This document shows positions 1 to 8,473 of a stretch of 64,000 bases of DNA, piece by piece. Source of the stretch: Oceanobacillus rekensis (GTDB lineage Bacteria; Bacillota; Bacilli; Bacillales; Amphibacillaceae); NCBI RefSeq assembly GCF_002153375.1, contig NZ_MTBQ01000002.1, forward strand, positions 374,223-438,222, given 5' to 3'. The position numbers were made by a program, and so were the translations under genes. Each line of letters opens with the position of its first letter. Positions within the stretch are counted from its first letter, which is position 1. The notes below the pieces were generated by a model. It did not search any database. It saw nothing but the letters and a program-made list of their open reading frames with translations, and was not told the DNA's origin.

Positions 1-2
1 CA

Positions 3-632
<630 letters not shown>

Positions 633-648
633 GGAAAGTTAGCCAGCA

Positions 649-685
649 ATTCCCTCACCATCTTAATTAGGGTCGTGGTGGGAAT
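649..685. other. Inverted repeat between glpK and chromate genes
   Basis: ATTCCC-T-CACCA at 649-660 pairs with TGGTGGGAAT at 676-685, leaving a 15-base loop. There is no T-run on either strand, so a classic terminator is doubtful. It could be a weak terminator for glpK or an operator for the chromate transporter pair that starts at 720. Confidence 0.4.
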
Positions 686-719
686 AGCTAGTAGAATAAA
701 TAGAAGAGGTTTGTGACGC

Positions 720-1295
720 ATGAAAACGCAATGGAATATTTTTATAGCATTCTTTCGGGTTGGAATCCTGGGCTTTGGTGGAGGTCCGGCTTCCATCCCA
801 CTCATCCAAAAGGAAGTAGTGGACAACTATAAATGGATGGAAAATGAAGAGTTTGGCGAAATACTGGCTATTGGAAATACGTTACCGGGACCAATCGCTA
901 CAAAACTTGCTGGATATATTGGTTATCGTGTTTCGGGGTTGATTGGTATGTTTAATGCTTTAATAGCAACCGTCTTACCGACCATTTTATTAATGATTAT
1001 TTTATTGACATCATTATCAAACATTCGTGAATTTGACTGGGTACAGGGGATGACCGCGGCTGTTGTTCCAGTCGTGGGAATGATGATGGCAGTTCTTACG
1101 TGGCAATTTGCAAAAAAAGCAGGGATAGGTTTCGGCTGGGGGAAAGCACTAATTATGATTTTTATTGTTTTTATTTTGCTGCAAGTCCTCCACATTCATC
1201 CTGGCATTGTTATTGTTGTGCTATTGATCCTTGCCCTAACATTACCGGTAAAAAAGAAAAACGATGATATCGGAAGTAAAGAAGGTAATAAATGA
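720..1295 (+). CDS. Chromate transporter family protein, first half
   Basis: 191-residue membrane protein of the CHR (chromate ion transporter) family, short single-domain type. The signature GILGFGGGPASIPLIQKEVV and the motif LPGPIATKLAGYIGY lie in the first 70 residues, followed by about four further hydrophobic segments and a lysine-rich tail. In Firmicutes such half-size proteins come as tandem pairs (ywrA/ywrB-like) that act together. The stop overlaps the start of the next gene by 4 bases, so the two are almost certainly co-translated. Chromate or sulfate-like oxyanion export is the family assignment; the natural substrate in this organism is not known. Confidence 0.9.
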   Translation: MKTQWNIFIAFFRVGILGFGGGPASIPLIQKEVVDNYKWMENEEFGEILAIGNTLPGPIATKLAGYIGYRVSGLIGMFNALIATVLPTILLMIILLTSLSNIREFDWVQGMTAAVVPVVGMMMAVLTWQFAKKAGIGFGWGKALIMIFIVFILLQVLHIHPGIVIVVLLILALTLPVKKKNDDIGSKEGNK

Positions 1296-1822
1296 TGATC
1301 TACTTTCAACTGTTTCTGGCCTTCTTTATTCCTGGGATACTGGGATACGGTGGAGGTCCAGCATCTATTCCGCTGATTGAAAATGAAGTTGTAAAAAGAT
1401 ATGAATGGATGACCGTTCAGGAATTTGGTGAAGTACTAGCACTTGGTAATTCCCTTCCAGGACCGATTGCAACAAAAATGGCAGGATATATTGGTTTTGA
1501 AATGGGTGGTGTGCTTGGATCATTTGTTAGTGTATTTGCAACAGTAGCACCTTCTCTAATACTCATAATTCTGGTTGGAGGCATCTTATTAAAATACAAA
1601 AAGTCGCCGAAAGTAAAGCGTCTTAGTCTTTTTGTGCAACCCGTAATTGCTATTCTGCTTGGTGTCATGGCATGGCAGTTCTTCAGCGAATCCTATGCAG
1701 GAATTGGCATTTGGCAAACGGCAATCATTGTGATTCTAAGTTATCTTCTAATTGAACGTTGGAAAATACATCCAGCTTTAATAATCGCGGGAGCATTGTT
1801 GTATGGAGGATTCTTTTTATAG
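1292..1822 (+). CDS. Chromate transporter family protein, second half
   Basis: 176 residues, partner of the preceding gene. It repeats the same family signature (GILGYGGGPASIPLIENEVV and LPGPIATKMAGYIGF), so the pair is a duplicated single-domain transporter rather than one split gene. About five to six hydrophobic segments are visible. The ATG lies in an ATGA overlap with the stop of the first half, which points to translational coupling. A strong terminator follows at 1935-1973. The two proteins presumably form a hetero-oligomer in the membrane, as shown for a short-chain CHR pair of B. subtilis; that is family knowledge, not something seen here. Confidence 0.9.
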   Translation: MMIYFQLFLAFFIPGILGYGGGPASIPLIENEVVKRYEWMTVQEFGEVLALGNSLPGPIATKMAGYIGFEMGGVLGSFVSVFATVAPSLILIILVGGILLKYKKSPKVKRLSLFVQPVIAILLGVMAWQFFSESYAGIGIWQTAIIVILSYLLIERWKIHPALIIAGALLYGGFFL

Positions 1823-1934
1823 GACTCAGTCCTTAACTTTTAGATTTAATCTTTTGTACAAGACTCTGTTTTGTAAGGTATATCAATAATCACTGGGAAG
1901 AAATATTAACGCAATCAAATGAAGCTTAATACCA

Positions 1935-1973
1935 AAAAAGCAAAGCCATATCCACAAGGCTTTGCTTTTTCTA
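1935..1973 (+). terminator. Rho-independent terminator after chromate genes
   Basis: AAAAAGCAAAGCC at 1935-1947 pairs perfectly with GGCTTTGCTTTTT at 1958-1970 around a 10-base loop. The poly-T arm makes it a good intrinsic terminator for the chromate pair. Confidence 0.85.
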
Positions 1974-1976
1974 TTA

Positions 1977-2312
1977 GGCTGTTTTCTAGAAGAGTCAGAC
2001 CGCGGTACACATCTTATTGAAAAGTATTGCAGTTTTTGCCACAATTTCTATAAACTGTGAAGTAACTGCTAGATGATAAATTTAAGTATGGGCTTTTCTC
2101 GCCGTCCGGGTGAAGTTGTAGAATGCCTTTTTAGCTATTATCAAATGTATTCATTTCAGCAACCTTCTAACCAGCACTGGGAAATATACGTAGACTCTAG
2201 CGGGAGGAAAGACATAGGTGAGACAACGTAGCGCTTTAGCGCAAGTTGGCTCACCAGCCGCCCTAAGGTGCGCGAAGTATATTTCCCAGAGCGGTCGCCG
2301 AAGGTTCTTATT
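1977..2312 (-). repeat. Dispersed repeat, copy A
   Basis: Noncoding repeat seen three times in the window. Its core, 2177-2289, is bounded by 13-bp perfect inverted ends (CTGGGAAATATAC and GTATATTTCCCAG). Outside the core, the flank toward base 1977 matches copy C (52578-52989) over scattered blocks, ending in GGCTGTTTTCTAGA at 1977-1990. Copy A lies in the opposite orientation to copies B and C. The inner part contains GCGCTTTAGCGC at 2230-2241, a short palindrome. No reading frame in it looks like a protein. It fills the gap between the chromate pair and the Cof phosphatase. Confidence 0.8.
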
Positions 2313-2364
2313 TGGGGCAGTTTATCTCAACTACTAAGATTAAAGAATAAAAATATGCTCCCGG

Positions 2365-3150
2365 TTATTTCACCACGCCAAGCTTTTTCAACCCGTTGTA
2401 TATACCTGAATCAGATACAGAAGTTGTTCGATGTTTGGCAACTTCGAAAAGGTCTGGATGGGCATTTTCCATTGCAAAACCTTCGCCTACTGCCTGAAGC
2501 ATTTCTTTATCATTCAATCCATCGCCAAATGCGATTGCCTGTTCTTTAGGGATATTCAATCGCTTTAGAATCTTTTTGATTGCTTCCCCCTTATTCACGT
2601 TTTTACGGATAATATCATATGCCATTGTTGCTCCTTCGATATTCACCTGTGACATGCGAATATTATCATCAACTTCATAATGGGAGGCTTCTGCTGGTTC
2701 CAAATTCATTGCTGTAATTCCGATGATTTGGTCTGCTACCTCATCAGTGAACTGGGAGTTTTGTTTCAATTGGAATATTTCATTGAATTGCTTGACGAAA
2801 GGATTGTCGAGTGATGTGTAGTAATTTCTGTCCTTCGTATAAAGTACCAATTCATTATTTGATTTTCCAGAGATGTTTAGAAATTCTCGAACGAGTTTTT
2901 CGTCCATTGGCTCATCAATAATTGTGTCTTCCTGATAAATGGCATAGGCACCATTATAACCGATAAGTGAATCGACGTTTAATTCGTTTGCAAGGTCTTT
3001 CACTTCAATAAGTGGTCTGCCTGTTGCAATAAATACTTCCACACCGTTATTCTTTGCTTCCTGGATAGCCGTTTTCGTTGATTCGGTGTATGTATGATCG
3101 GGCATTAAAATCGTTCCATCAATATCAAGAAAAAGTACTTTGTATGTCAT
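2365..3150 (-). CDS. Cof-type HAD-IIB family phosphatase
   Basis: 261 residues, the usual size of the Cof/YkrA-like subfamily of haloacid-dehalogenase phosphatases. Motif I is DIDGT (nucleophile Asp9 and acid Asp11), motif II is the ATGRP region near residue 43, and motif IV is GDGLNDKEM near residue 212, all intact. These soluble enzymes dephosphorylate sugar phosphates, nucleotides or flavin intermediates; the exact substrate cannot be read from sequence. An AAGGAG ribosome site sits 6 bases before the ATG. It is a single-gene unit, divergent from nothing and followed by repeat copy A. Confidence 0.9.
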   Translation of the reverse strand: MTYKVLFLDIDGTILMPDHTYTESTKTAIQEAKNNGVEVFIATGRPLIEVKDLANELNVDSLIGYNGAYAIYQEDTIIDEPMDEKLVREFLNISGKSNNELVLYTKDRNYYTSLDNPFVKQFNEIFQLKQNSQFTDEVADQIIGITAMNLEPAEASHYEVDDNIRMSQVNIEGATMAYDIIRKNVNKGEAIKKILKRLNIPKEQAIAFGDGLNDKEMLQAVGEGFAMENAHPDLFEVAKHRTTSVSDSGIYNGLKKLGVVK

Positions 3151-3281
3151 GTTGATCTCCTTTAATTTGTTAGTTTATATTATGTCCATTTTAGCATAGA
3201 TGGGGTGTACATCACAGGAACAGGAATAGATGTAAAGAGTCCGATTACATCACCAATTAAAGAATTGTGACAGATAACCAA

Positions 3282-3320
3282 AAGACAGTAGTGCTTCACC
3301 CTGAGCACCACTGTCTTATT
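3282..3320 (-). terminator. Terminator after oligoendopeptidase
   Basis: AAGACAGT and GTGCT at 3282-3295 pair with AGCAC and ACTGTCTT at 3304-3317 with single-base bulges. On the minus strand the stem is followed by TTTTGG. It lies just behind the stop of the M3 peptidase. Confidence 0.75.
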
Positions 3321-3325
3321 AGTTG

Positions 3326-5023
3326 TTATAATGCTTGATCATCCACAGATTCGAGCCAAGCTTCAATGGTACCGATGACTGTTTCCACTGTCCCTTCATC
3401 AAATGGGGAGCGAAGATTGGCTACTTCGACAAGTTCAAGGAAGGATTTAGAACCACCAAGTTTGCACAGGTTTAAATAATCAGCCCAAGACGTGTCATGA
3501 TCCTCACGTGATTTCTTCCAAAATTGGAAGGCACAAATTTGTGCAAGTGTATAATCGATATAATAGAATGGAACTTCATAAATATGTCCTTGTCGCTGCC
3601 AGAAAGCCCCTGACTCCAAGTATTCATTCCCATCATAATCAAGATGTGGTAAGTAAATTTTTTCAAGTTTCTTCCATGCATCTCTTCTTTCCTTTGGTGT
3701 CCACTCCGGGTTTTCATATACAAGATGCTGGAATTCATCAACAGCTACACCATATGGCAGAAACTGCAAACCGTCTGTTAAGTGTGCATACTTATATTTA
3801 TCAGCATCTTCTTTAAAGAAAAGCTCCATCCATGGCCAAGTGAAAAACTCCATACTCATTGAATGAATTTCAGCGGATTCGCTTGTAGGGAAAATATACT
3901 CTGGAACATCGATGGCTCGGCTAGAATAGGCTTGGAACGCATGACCTGCTTCATGTGTTAGAACATCGACATCTCCTGAAGTGCCATTAAAGTTAGCAAA
4001 GATAAATGGTGCGCCGTAGTCTTCAATAAATGTACAATATCCACCAGCTTCTTTACCTTTTTTAGCTTCGAGGTCCAATAGGTTTCGATCTAACATAAAA
4101 TTGAAAAATTCATTAGTTTCATCCGATAACTCCGCATACATTCTTTTGCCATTTTCGATAATCCATTCTGGTGATCCCCCGGGTTTTGCGTTCCCACTTT
4201 TGAATTTAAAATTTTCGTCGTAAAATTTAAAGGACTCGACATCGATTCTTTCAGCCTGTTTTTCATACAGTTTGGTTGCCAATGGGACAACGGATTTCCG
4301 AACTTGTTTTCGGAATACTTTAACCATGTCTGGAGTATAACCAATTCGCTGCATTCGCAAATACCCGACTTCAACGAAATTGCTAAAACCTAGTTTTATA
4401 GCAATTTCATGACGAGTTTTAACAAGCTGATCATAGATGGAATCAAATTGGTCCTCATGTTCTGCAAAGAATCCCGCATTTGCTGTGATAGCTTGTTTAC
4501 GAAGCTCTCTGTCTTTACTTTGCGCAAATGGTCCGAGCTGTGCTAGTGTATATGTTTTCCCCTGGAATTCAACTTCAGCAGAGGCCACGAGCTTGGAATA
4601 TTCGGAGGCGAGCTTATTTTCCTTTTGAAGTAAACTAATAATCTCAGGAGAAAATGATTTGATTTCAAAGTCTGCAATTTGGAATAATTGCGAGCCAAAT
4701 TGCTTTTCTAATGCTTTACGAAAAGGTGATTTCACCAATACCTTATAAAAGTCGGTATCCATTTCTTTCAATTCAGGCTCGATTTCATCAAAATAATCCC
4801 GTTCCTTTTGATAAAATTCATCCTTCGTATTTATTGATGAACGTATATAAACTAAATTGAAAAGTGTTGAGAGTCGATTGCGAAATTCATTTATTCGCTT
4901 GATCGAATCGATAGCACCTTCAACGGATTGACTGTCGGTAAACACCTTTATAAGCTCCTTGAATTTAGCCTGTTCATCCCCTAGCAAAGGTCTTTCATAG
5001 GAATAGTCGTCAAATTGTAGCAT
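3326..5023 (-). CDS. M3 family oligoendopeptidase (PepF-like)
   Basis: 565-residue cytoplasmic zinc metallopeptidase of the thimet/oligoendopeptidase F family, which degrades short peptides. The zinc site HEAGHAF lies near residue 355 and the third ligand is likely the glutamate in SAEIHSMSMEFF about 25 residues later. There is no signal peptide. The length and the C-terminal block LDYDGNEYLESGAFWQRQ fit the 560-residue M3 clade common in Bacillales rather than the 600-residue PepF1. A strong ribosome site (AAGGGGG) precedes the ATG. It is a single-gene unit with its own terminator. Confidence 0.93.
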   Translation of the reverse strand: MLQFDDYSYERPLLGDEQAKFKELIKVFTDSQSVEGAIDSIKRINEFRNRLSTLFNLVYIRSSINTKDEFYQKERDYFDEIEPELKEMDTDFYKVLVKSPFRKALEKQFGSQLFQIADFEIKSFSPEIISLLQKENKLASEYSKLVASAEVEFQGKTYTLAQLGPFAQSKDRELRKQAITANAGFFAEHEDQFDSIYDQLVKTRHEIAIKLGFSNFVEVGYLRMQRIGYTPDMVKVFRKQVRKSVVPLATKLYEKQAERIDVESFKFYDENFKFKSGNAKPGGSPEWIIENGKRMYAELSDETNEFFNFMLDRNLLDLEAKKGKEAGGYCTFIEDYGAPFIFANFNGTSGDVDVLTHEAGHAFQAYSSRAIDVPEYIFPTSESAEIHSMSMEFFTWPWMELFFKEDADKYKYAHLTDGLQFLPYGVAVDEFQHLVYENPEWTPKERRDAWKKLEKIYLPHLDYDGNEYLESGAFWQRQGHIYEVPFYYIDYTLAQICAFQFWKKSREDHDTSWADYLNLCKLGGSKSFLELVEVANLRSPFDEGTVETVIGTIEAWLESVDDQAL

Positions 5024-5240
5024 TTTAATCCCCCTTGGATATATGTAGTTATCTAAGTTATTATTCGACTTACTAGAATAAATATCTCTATCTTACATGA
5101 TAAAACCTTTTCGTAAAATAAACACTTTTTCCCCCTTAACATTTTCCTAATTGTTTAGTTATGTGAAATGATACATCAATTGGAGATTACTATTCGAAAT
5201 GGTATGATAGATGTATGATAAATGATAGGAGACGATAAAA

Positions 5241-5435
5241 ATGGCAGTTGATGGCAGATATAGAAAAAATATCCACCCAGGACTAGAAGTGGAAATTATT
5301 TTAAAAAAAGACCAGCGAACAGGTAGAACGACTGCTGGAGTTGTGAAAGATTTACTTACAAAATCGGAGTTTCATCCCCATGGAATAAAAGTAAGACTGG
5401 AAGATGGACAAGTAGGCAGAATCAATACGAAGTAA
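5241..5435 (+). CDS. ywbE: YwbE family protein
   Basis: 64-residue conserved protein that matches the YwbE family: the blocks IHPGLEVEIILKKDQRTGR and HPHGIKVRLEDGQVGR are its hallmarks. The fold is probably a small KOW/SH3-like beta barrel with many basic residues, which hints at nucleic-acid binding, but no function is established. The ribosome site TAGGAG lies 9 bases before the ATG. It is a single gene between the divergent peptidase and a membrane protein gene. Confidence 0.9.
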   Translation: MAVDGRYRKNIHPGLEVEIILKKDQRTGRTTAGVVKDLLTKSEFHPHGIKVRLEDGQVGRINTK

Positions 5436-5504
5436 TTGATTTTGTGATACGAAATAGATTGTACTGATAGCGAATCAATTCATACTTTAAAAACAATAAT
5501 CTGA

Positions 5505-5533
5505 TTGACTTTGCTACCGTTAAATTGTAGACT
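5505..5533 (+). promoter_or_regulatory. Sigma-A-type promoter
   Basis: TTGACT (5505-5510), a 17-base spacer and TAGACT (5528-5533), located 38 bases before the start of the following membrane protein gene. Spacing is ideal; the -10 box matches 4 of 6 positions. Confidence 0.55.
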
Positions 5534-5570
5534 ATAAGTAGTGTAATTTACTATAATTGGGGTGAAAGAT

Positions 5571-5855
5571 ATGGTACAGGCAGTAATTACAATTGGAGCA
5601 ATTTTGACAGCAATTACATTAATTGCAAACATTGTTTTGGTTAAAATGACCTCTAAAGAATCGCATTCTCCATACTACATAAGCTTATTTTTAGGGATTG
5701 TAGGAATATTATTATTATTAGTTGCTTCGTTCGCTCCGAAAGTAGACATGCTTGGAGCAGGTTTTGGTGGATGGGGAATTGCAGCTATGTTTTCAGCAGC
5801 AATTGGTTTTATCATCTCATCGATTATGGACTCTTATCGAAATGTGAATGCTTAA
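5571..5855 (+). CDS. Small three-segment membrane protein, unknown function
   Basis: 94 residues with three predicted transmembrane segments (about residues 4-24, 38-58 and 65-87) separated by a short basic loop and a glycine-rich turn (GAGFGGWG). I do not recognise a characterised family. The ATG at 5571 is preferred over the in-frame GTG at 5562 because GGGGTG lies 8 bases before the ATG, whereas nothing suitable precedes the GTG. It is monocistronic, with a sigma-A-like promoter and a strong terminator. Confidence 0.75.
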   Translation: MVQAVITIGAILTAITLIANIVLVKMTSKESHSPYYISLFLGIVGILLLLVASFAPKVDMLGAGFGGWGIAAMFSAAIGFIISSIMDSYRNVNA

Positions 5856-5856
5856 T

Positions 5857-5897
5857 AAAAAATGCAGATTCTGTAAACAGATTCTGCATTTTTTATT
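5857..5897 (+). terminator. Rho-independent terminator
   Basis: AAAAAATGCAGA (5857-5868) pairs with TCTGCATTTTTT (5883-5894). Symmetric A/T runs could let it act for both strands; cvfB ends about 60 bases further on. Confidence 0.88.
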
Positions 5898-5960
5898 TGG
5901 CCATTTTGTAAAAGAGGAGGGCGAGTAAGAGCAGCCCCAGAGAGATTAATCAAAGGGCCA

Positions 5961-6815
5961 TTATTTTAAGTATGTTTTACCATCACGCTGTTCGATTTTA
6001 CCTTCTTTTAGCAGTTTGCCTAACGCACGTTTAAATGCAGCTTTGCTTATTTGGAAAGTACCAAGGATATCTTCGGGATCGCTTTTATCGCTGAAAGGGA
6101 TTACGCCATCGTTTGCTTCGAGCTTCTCGAGTATTGCTTCGGCATCTGATCCCATGCTTTCCTGCTTTAGAGGACGAAGCGAAACATTAATGGAACCGTC
6201 ATCCTTCACATCGATTACCCTTCCTTGCACGAATTCACCTAATCTTGGTTCTGATTTGCGTTCCGTGCGGTGAATAAATCCACGGTGGTTATCCGTGGTT
6301 ATCATTGCAGAACCTTCTTTATCCGTGAAGTAAATGGTACCACTTACGGATTGCTTTATTAATTCTTCTGGTGCAGACTCAACTTCTCTTTCAACAATTC
6401 CTTCTGTTGCAGGTATTGCCAGTAATCTGCCTTTTCGGTCTTTGCCAAGCGTAACAAACAACTTGTCACCAGGTGTTGGCCAGACGCTCTCAAATAGTGG
6501 CAGATCATCTTTTGATACAAGCATTTCCTTTGCAATCCCAATATTCACGAAAACGCCAAGATGCGGCATAACTTCCACTACTTCCGCCCAATCATATACA
6601 TCCATCGATACGTATGGAAGCTTTGTTGTTGCGATTAGATTGCCTTTTTTATCATTGTATAAAAAAGCATCGACCACTTGATCAACTTCAAGGTTATTTT
6701 CCGTATCATTGTGATGTAAAAGGGCTTCCTGGCCGTCTTTTATTAAAACATAGCCGGTATCAATCGTTCGGTTTACTGTCATCGGCTGGATCGTACCAAT
6801 TGGTAATAAATTCAT
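5961..6815 (-). CDS. cvfB: S1-type RNA-binding protein CvfB
   Basis: 284 residues, matching CvfB/YitL, a protein with tandem S1-like OB domains and a C-terminal winged-helix-like domain. Two OB-type repeats cover roughly residues 1-140, a third S1 block with GRVIDVKDDGSINVSL lies near 195-215, and the last 60 residues (FQISKAAFKRALGKLLKEGKIE) form the helical tail. In Staphylococcus aureus CvfB influences virulence gene expression and binds RNA; in bacilli its role is little known. It is transcribed alone on the minus strand. Confidence 0.92.
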   Translation of the reverse strand: MNLLPIGTIQPMTVNRTIDTGYVLIKDGQEALLHHNDTENNLEVDQVVDAFLYNDKKGNLIATTKLPYVSMDVYDWAEVVEVMPHLGVFVNIGIAKEMLVSKDDLPLFESVWPTPGDKLFVTLGKDRKGRLLAIPATEGIVEREVESAPEELIKQSVSGTIYFTDKEGSAMITTDNHRGFIHRTERKSEPRLGEFVQGRVIDVKDDGSINVSLRPLKQESMGSDAEAILEKLEANDGVIPFSDKSDPEDILGTFQISKAAFKRALGKLLKEGKIEQRDGKTYLK

Positions 6816-6848
6816 GTCTCTTTCCTACTTTCATTTATATGTATTGGA

Positions 6849-6886
6849 AAAGGGGCACCCCTTACTAAAAGAGTACCCCTTTGTTT
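6849..6886. other. Stem-loop upstream of cvfB
   Basis: AAAGGGG at 6849-6855 pairs with CCCCTTT at 6876-6882, with AC/GT pairs continuing after one mismatch. On the plus strand the stem is followed by TTTGTTTAT, like a terminator, but no plus-strand gene precedes it. On the minus strand it would lie in the cvfB leader. Confidence 0.45.
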
Positions 6887-6964
6887 ATAAAGTAACACAT
6901 AAGATATTATTTTAATCCCGATTAATTATCGGGTGGGAAATTTTAGATACAGAAATTTCACTTA

Positions 6965-7102
6965 ACCGCGGTACATGTTCCACTGGTTGGTTAGCGTATG
7001 CTACTCGCAACAATCGCTTACGCTTTCCTAGTTCTCTAACTTAAGCAACGTAAGCCCTACCTGCTCTTACGTCCTTGCGACCCCTTAGTCGCGCCAGTGT
7101 GA
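6965..7102. repeat. Palindrome-rich noncoding element
   Basis: The gap between cvfB and the next carrier gene holds no gene-like frame. Within it, CACTGG at 6981-6986 and CCAGTG at 7094-7099 bracket about 120 bases with several internal GC-rich palindromic pieces, for example AGCGTATGC with GCTTACGCT. ACCGCGGTACA at 6965-6975 is also found at 1999-2009 in repeat copy A. It looks like a short dispersed repeat, but only this one copy lies in the window. Confidence 0.4.
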
Positions 7103-7285
7103 ATAAGCATCTTCAAAAACAAATACATTGTAGAATGCCAGATCACTTACTGTTACTTTGATAACTTGACTATTATCTCATGTATGAAACGATTTGTCAA
7201 ATCTTTTTGCCAGGTTAATTAAAATGATGGGTATGGAATCCATATGGTAGACTTATGAATAGATTATTTGTTTGGAGATGTTAAA

Positions 7286-8182
7286 ATGAGTTTATTTTTA
7301 AATGTTATTATTCCAATAATGGCAGTTTTTGCATCCGGTTTTATTTTACAACGGATTCGGGTATTGGATGTGAAGTCAGTATCAGCAGTTTGCCTGTACA
7401 TATTATCACCTGCTTTAGTATTTATTACGTTATATGATGCAGACTTTAACAGTGGATTTTTAGTTATTCTTATTTATATGTTTGTTTTATTTTATGCCAT
7501 GGTTTTTCTCAATAAGATATTGGCAAAAATCTTTAAATGGGGGCCGAATATAGAAAGTGCATCGATTTTGGCGTCTGGTTTTATGAATTCTGGGAATTAC
7601 GGCTTGCCTGTCGTGCTTTTTAGTGTGGGAAGTGCGGCGATTCCATATGCGATTTTTATTATGGTTGTACAAGGGCTGCAAAATAACTTCTTCGGGGTTT
7701 ATTATGCATCGAGAAGTACAAGTGGTATGGGACGTGCGCTTAAAAATGTGCTGAAGATGCCAACAACCTATGCAGCTGTGTTGGCATTTATTTTCCTGTC
7801 CTTTTCCATTGCCATTCCAGAATCCGTACACTCCACATTATCCATGGTAGGTGAAGCGGCAATCCCGGTAATGATGGTTATGCTTGGGATGCAGCTTGGT
7901 TCGATTACCGGCTTGAAGTTGAATTGGCAGGTTGTTATATCTGCCGTTACATTGAAAATGGTTATCGCACCATTGATTGCATTCCTTTTTGTTTTAATTT
8001 TCAATGTGGATCCACTAATCGGAACAGTTCTCATTATTATTTCGGCAATGCCAACTGCTGCAACAACGACAATGTATGCCATTGAATTTGATACAGAACC
8101 AGAGTTGGTTTCAAGTATTACATTAATTTCTACGTTGATAAGTATTGTAACACTCACGATCCTGTTAAATCTGATTTCGTAA
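7286..8182 (+). CDS. Auxin efflux carrier (AEC) family transporter
   Basis: 298-residue membrane protein with about ten hydrophobic segments, matching the AEC family, whose bacterial members export or take up organic acids such as malate or malonate. Diagnostic parts are the N-terminal NVIIPIMAVFASGFIL, the central SGFMNSGNYGLPV and the C-terminal SAMPTAATTTMYAIEFD. The ATG at 7286 is chosen over TTG at 7268 because GGAG lies 9 bases before it. It stands alone with no enzyme neighbour to suggest a substrate. Confidence 0.88.
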   Translation: MSLFLNVIIPIMAVFASGFILQRIRVLDVKSVSAVCLYILSPALVFITLYDADFNSGFLVILIYMFVLFYAMVFLNKILAKIFKWGPNIESASILASGFMNSGNYGLPVVLFSVGSAAIPYAIFIMVVQGLQNNFFGVYYASRSTSGMGRALKNVLKMPTTYAAVLAFIFLSFSIAIPESVHSTLSMVGEAAIPVMMVMLGMQLGSITGLKLNWQVVISAVTLKMVIAPLIAFLFVLIFNVDPLIGTVLIIISAMPTAATTTMYAIEFDTEPELVSSITLISTLISIVTLTILLNLIS

Positions 8183-8268
8183 ACGTATATGTTTTTATTC
8201 AAAACAAATTGGGTAACTTATATATATGCGAACTTGAAAACGACTTTTACTGGAAAGGATGAATCCGT

Positions 8269-8337
8269 ATGTTACGTACTATTCTTATGATTATAGGTGC
8301 AATCGTTGTGATTGGTTTTATTATTTCTTTAATTTAG
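8269..8337 (+). CDS. 22-residue single-span membrane microprotein
   Basis: A short ORF with a fitting ribosome site (GGAAAGG about 8 bases before the ATG) encodes 22 residues: a three-residue basic head and an almost entirely hydrophobic helix. It begins 87 bases after the AEC carrier gene and is followed 20 bases later by a terminator, so it looks like a small unit of its own or a tail of the carrier operon. No family is recognised; such peptides often modulate membrane proteins. Confidence 0.6.
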   Translation: MLRTILMIIGAIVVIGFIISLI

Positions 8338-8356
8338 TTTAAATATGCATGAATTG

Positions 8357-8385
8357 CCCGCTGACGATTTGGTCTGCGGGTTTTT
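8357..8385 (+). terminator. Rho-independent terminator
   Basis: CCCGC at 8357-8361 and GAC pair with GTC and GCGGG at 8376-8380, followed by TTTTT. It closes the AEC carrier/microprotein unit. Confidence 0.75.
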
Positions 8386-8473
8386 GTGTGTTTTAGTAGC
8401 ATTACTGAATTGTTTGTTTTTCCCTTCAAAGGGTATTTACTGATTAACAGCTCGGCATGCAGGGGGAGTGAAT

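Noticed and set aside
2268-2549. Plus-strand open frame of 93 codons
   Set aside because: It starts in repeat copy A and runs antisense over the Cof phosphatase; no ribosome site and no family.
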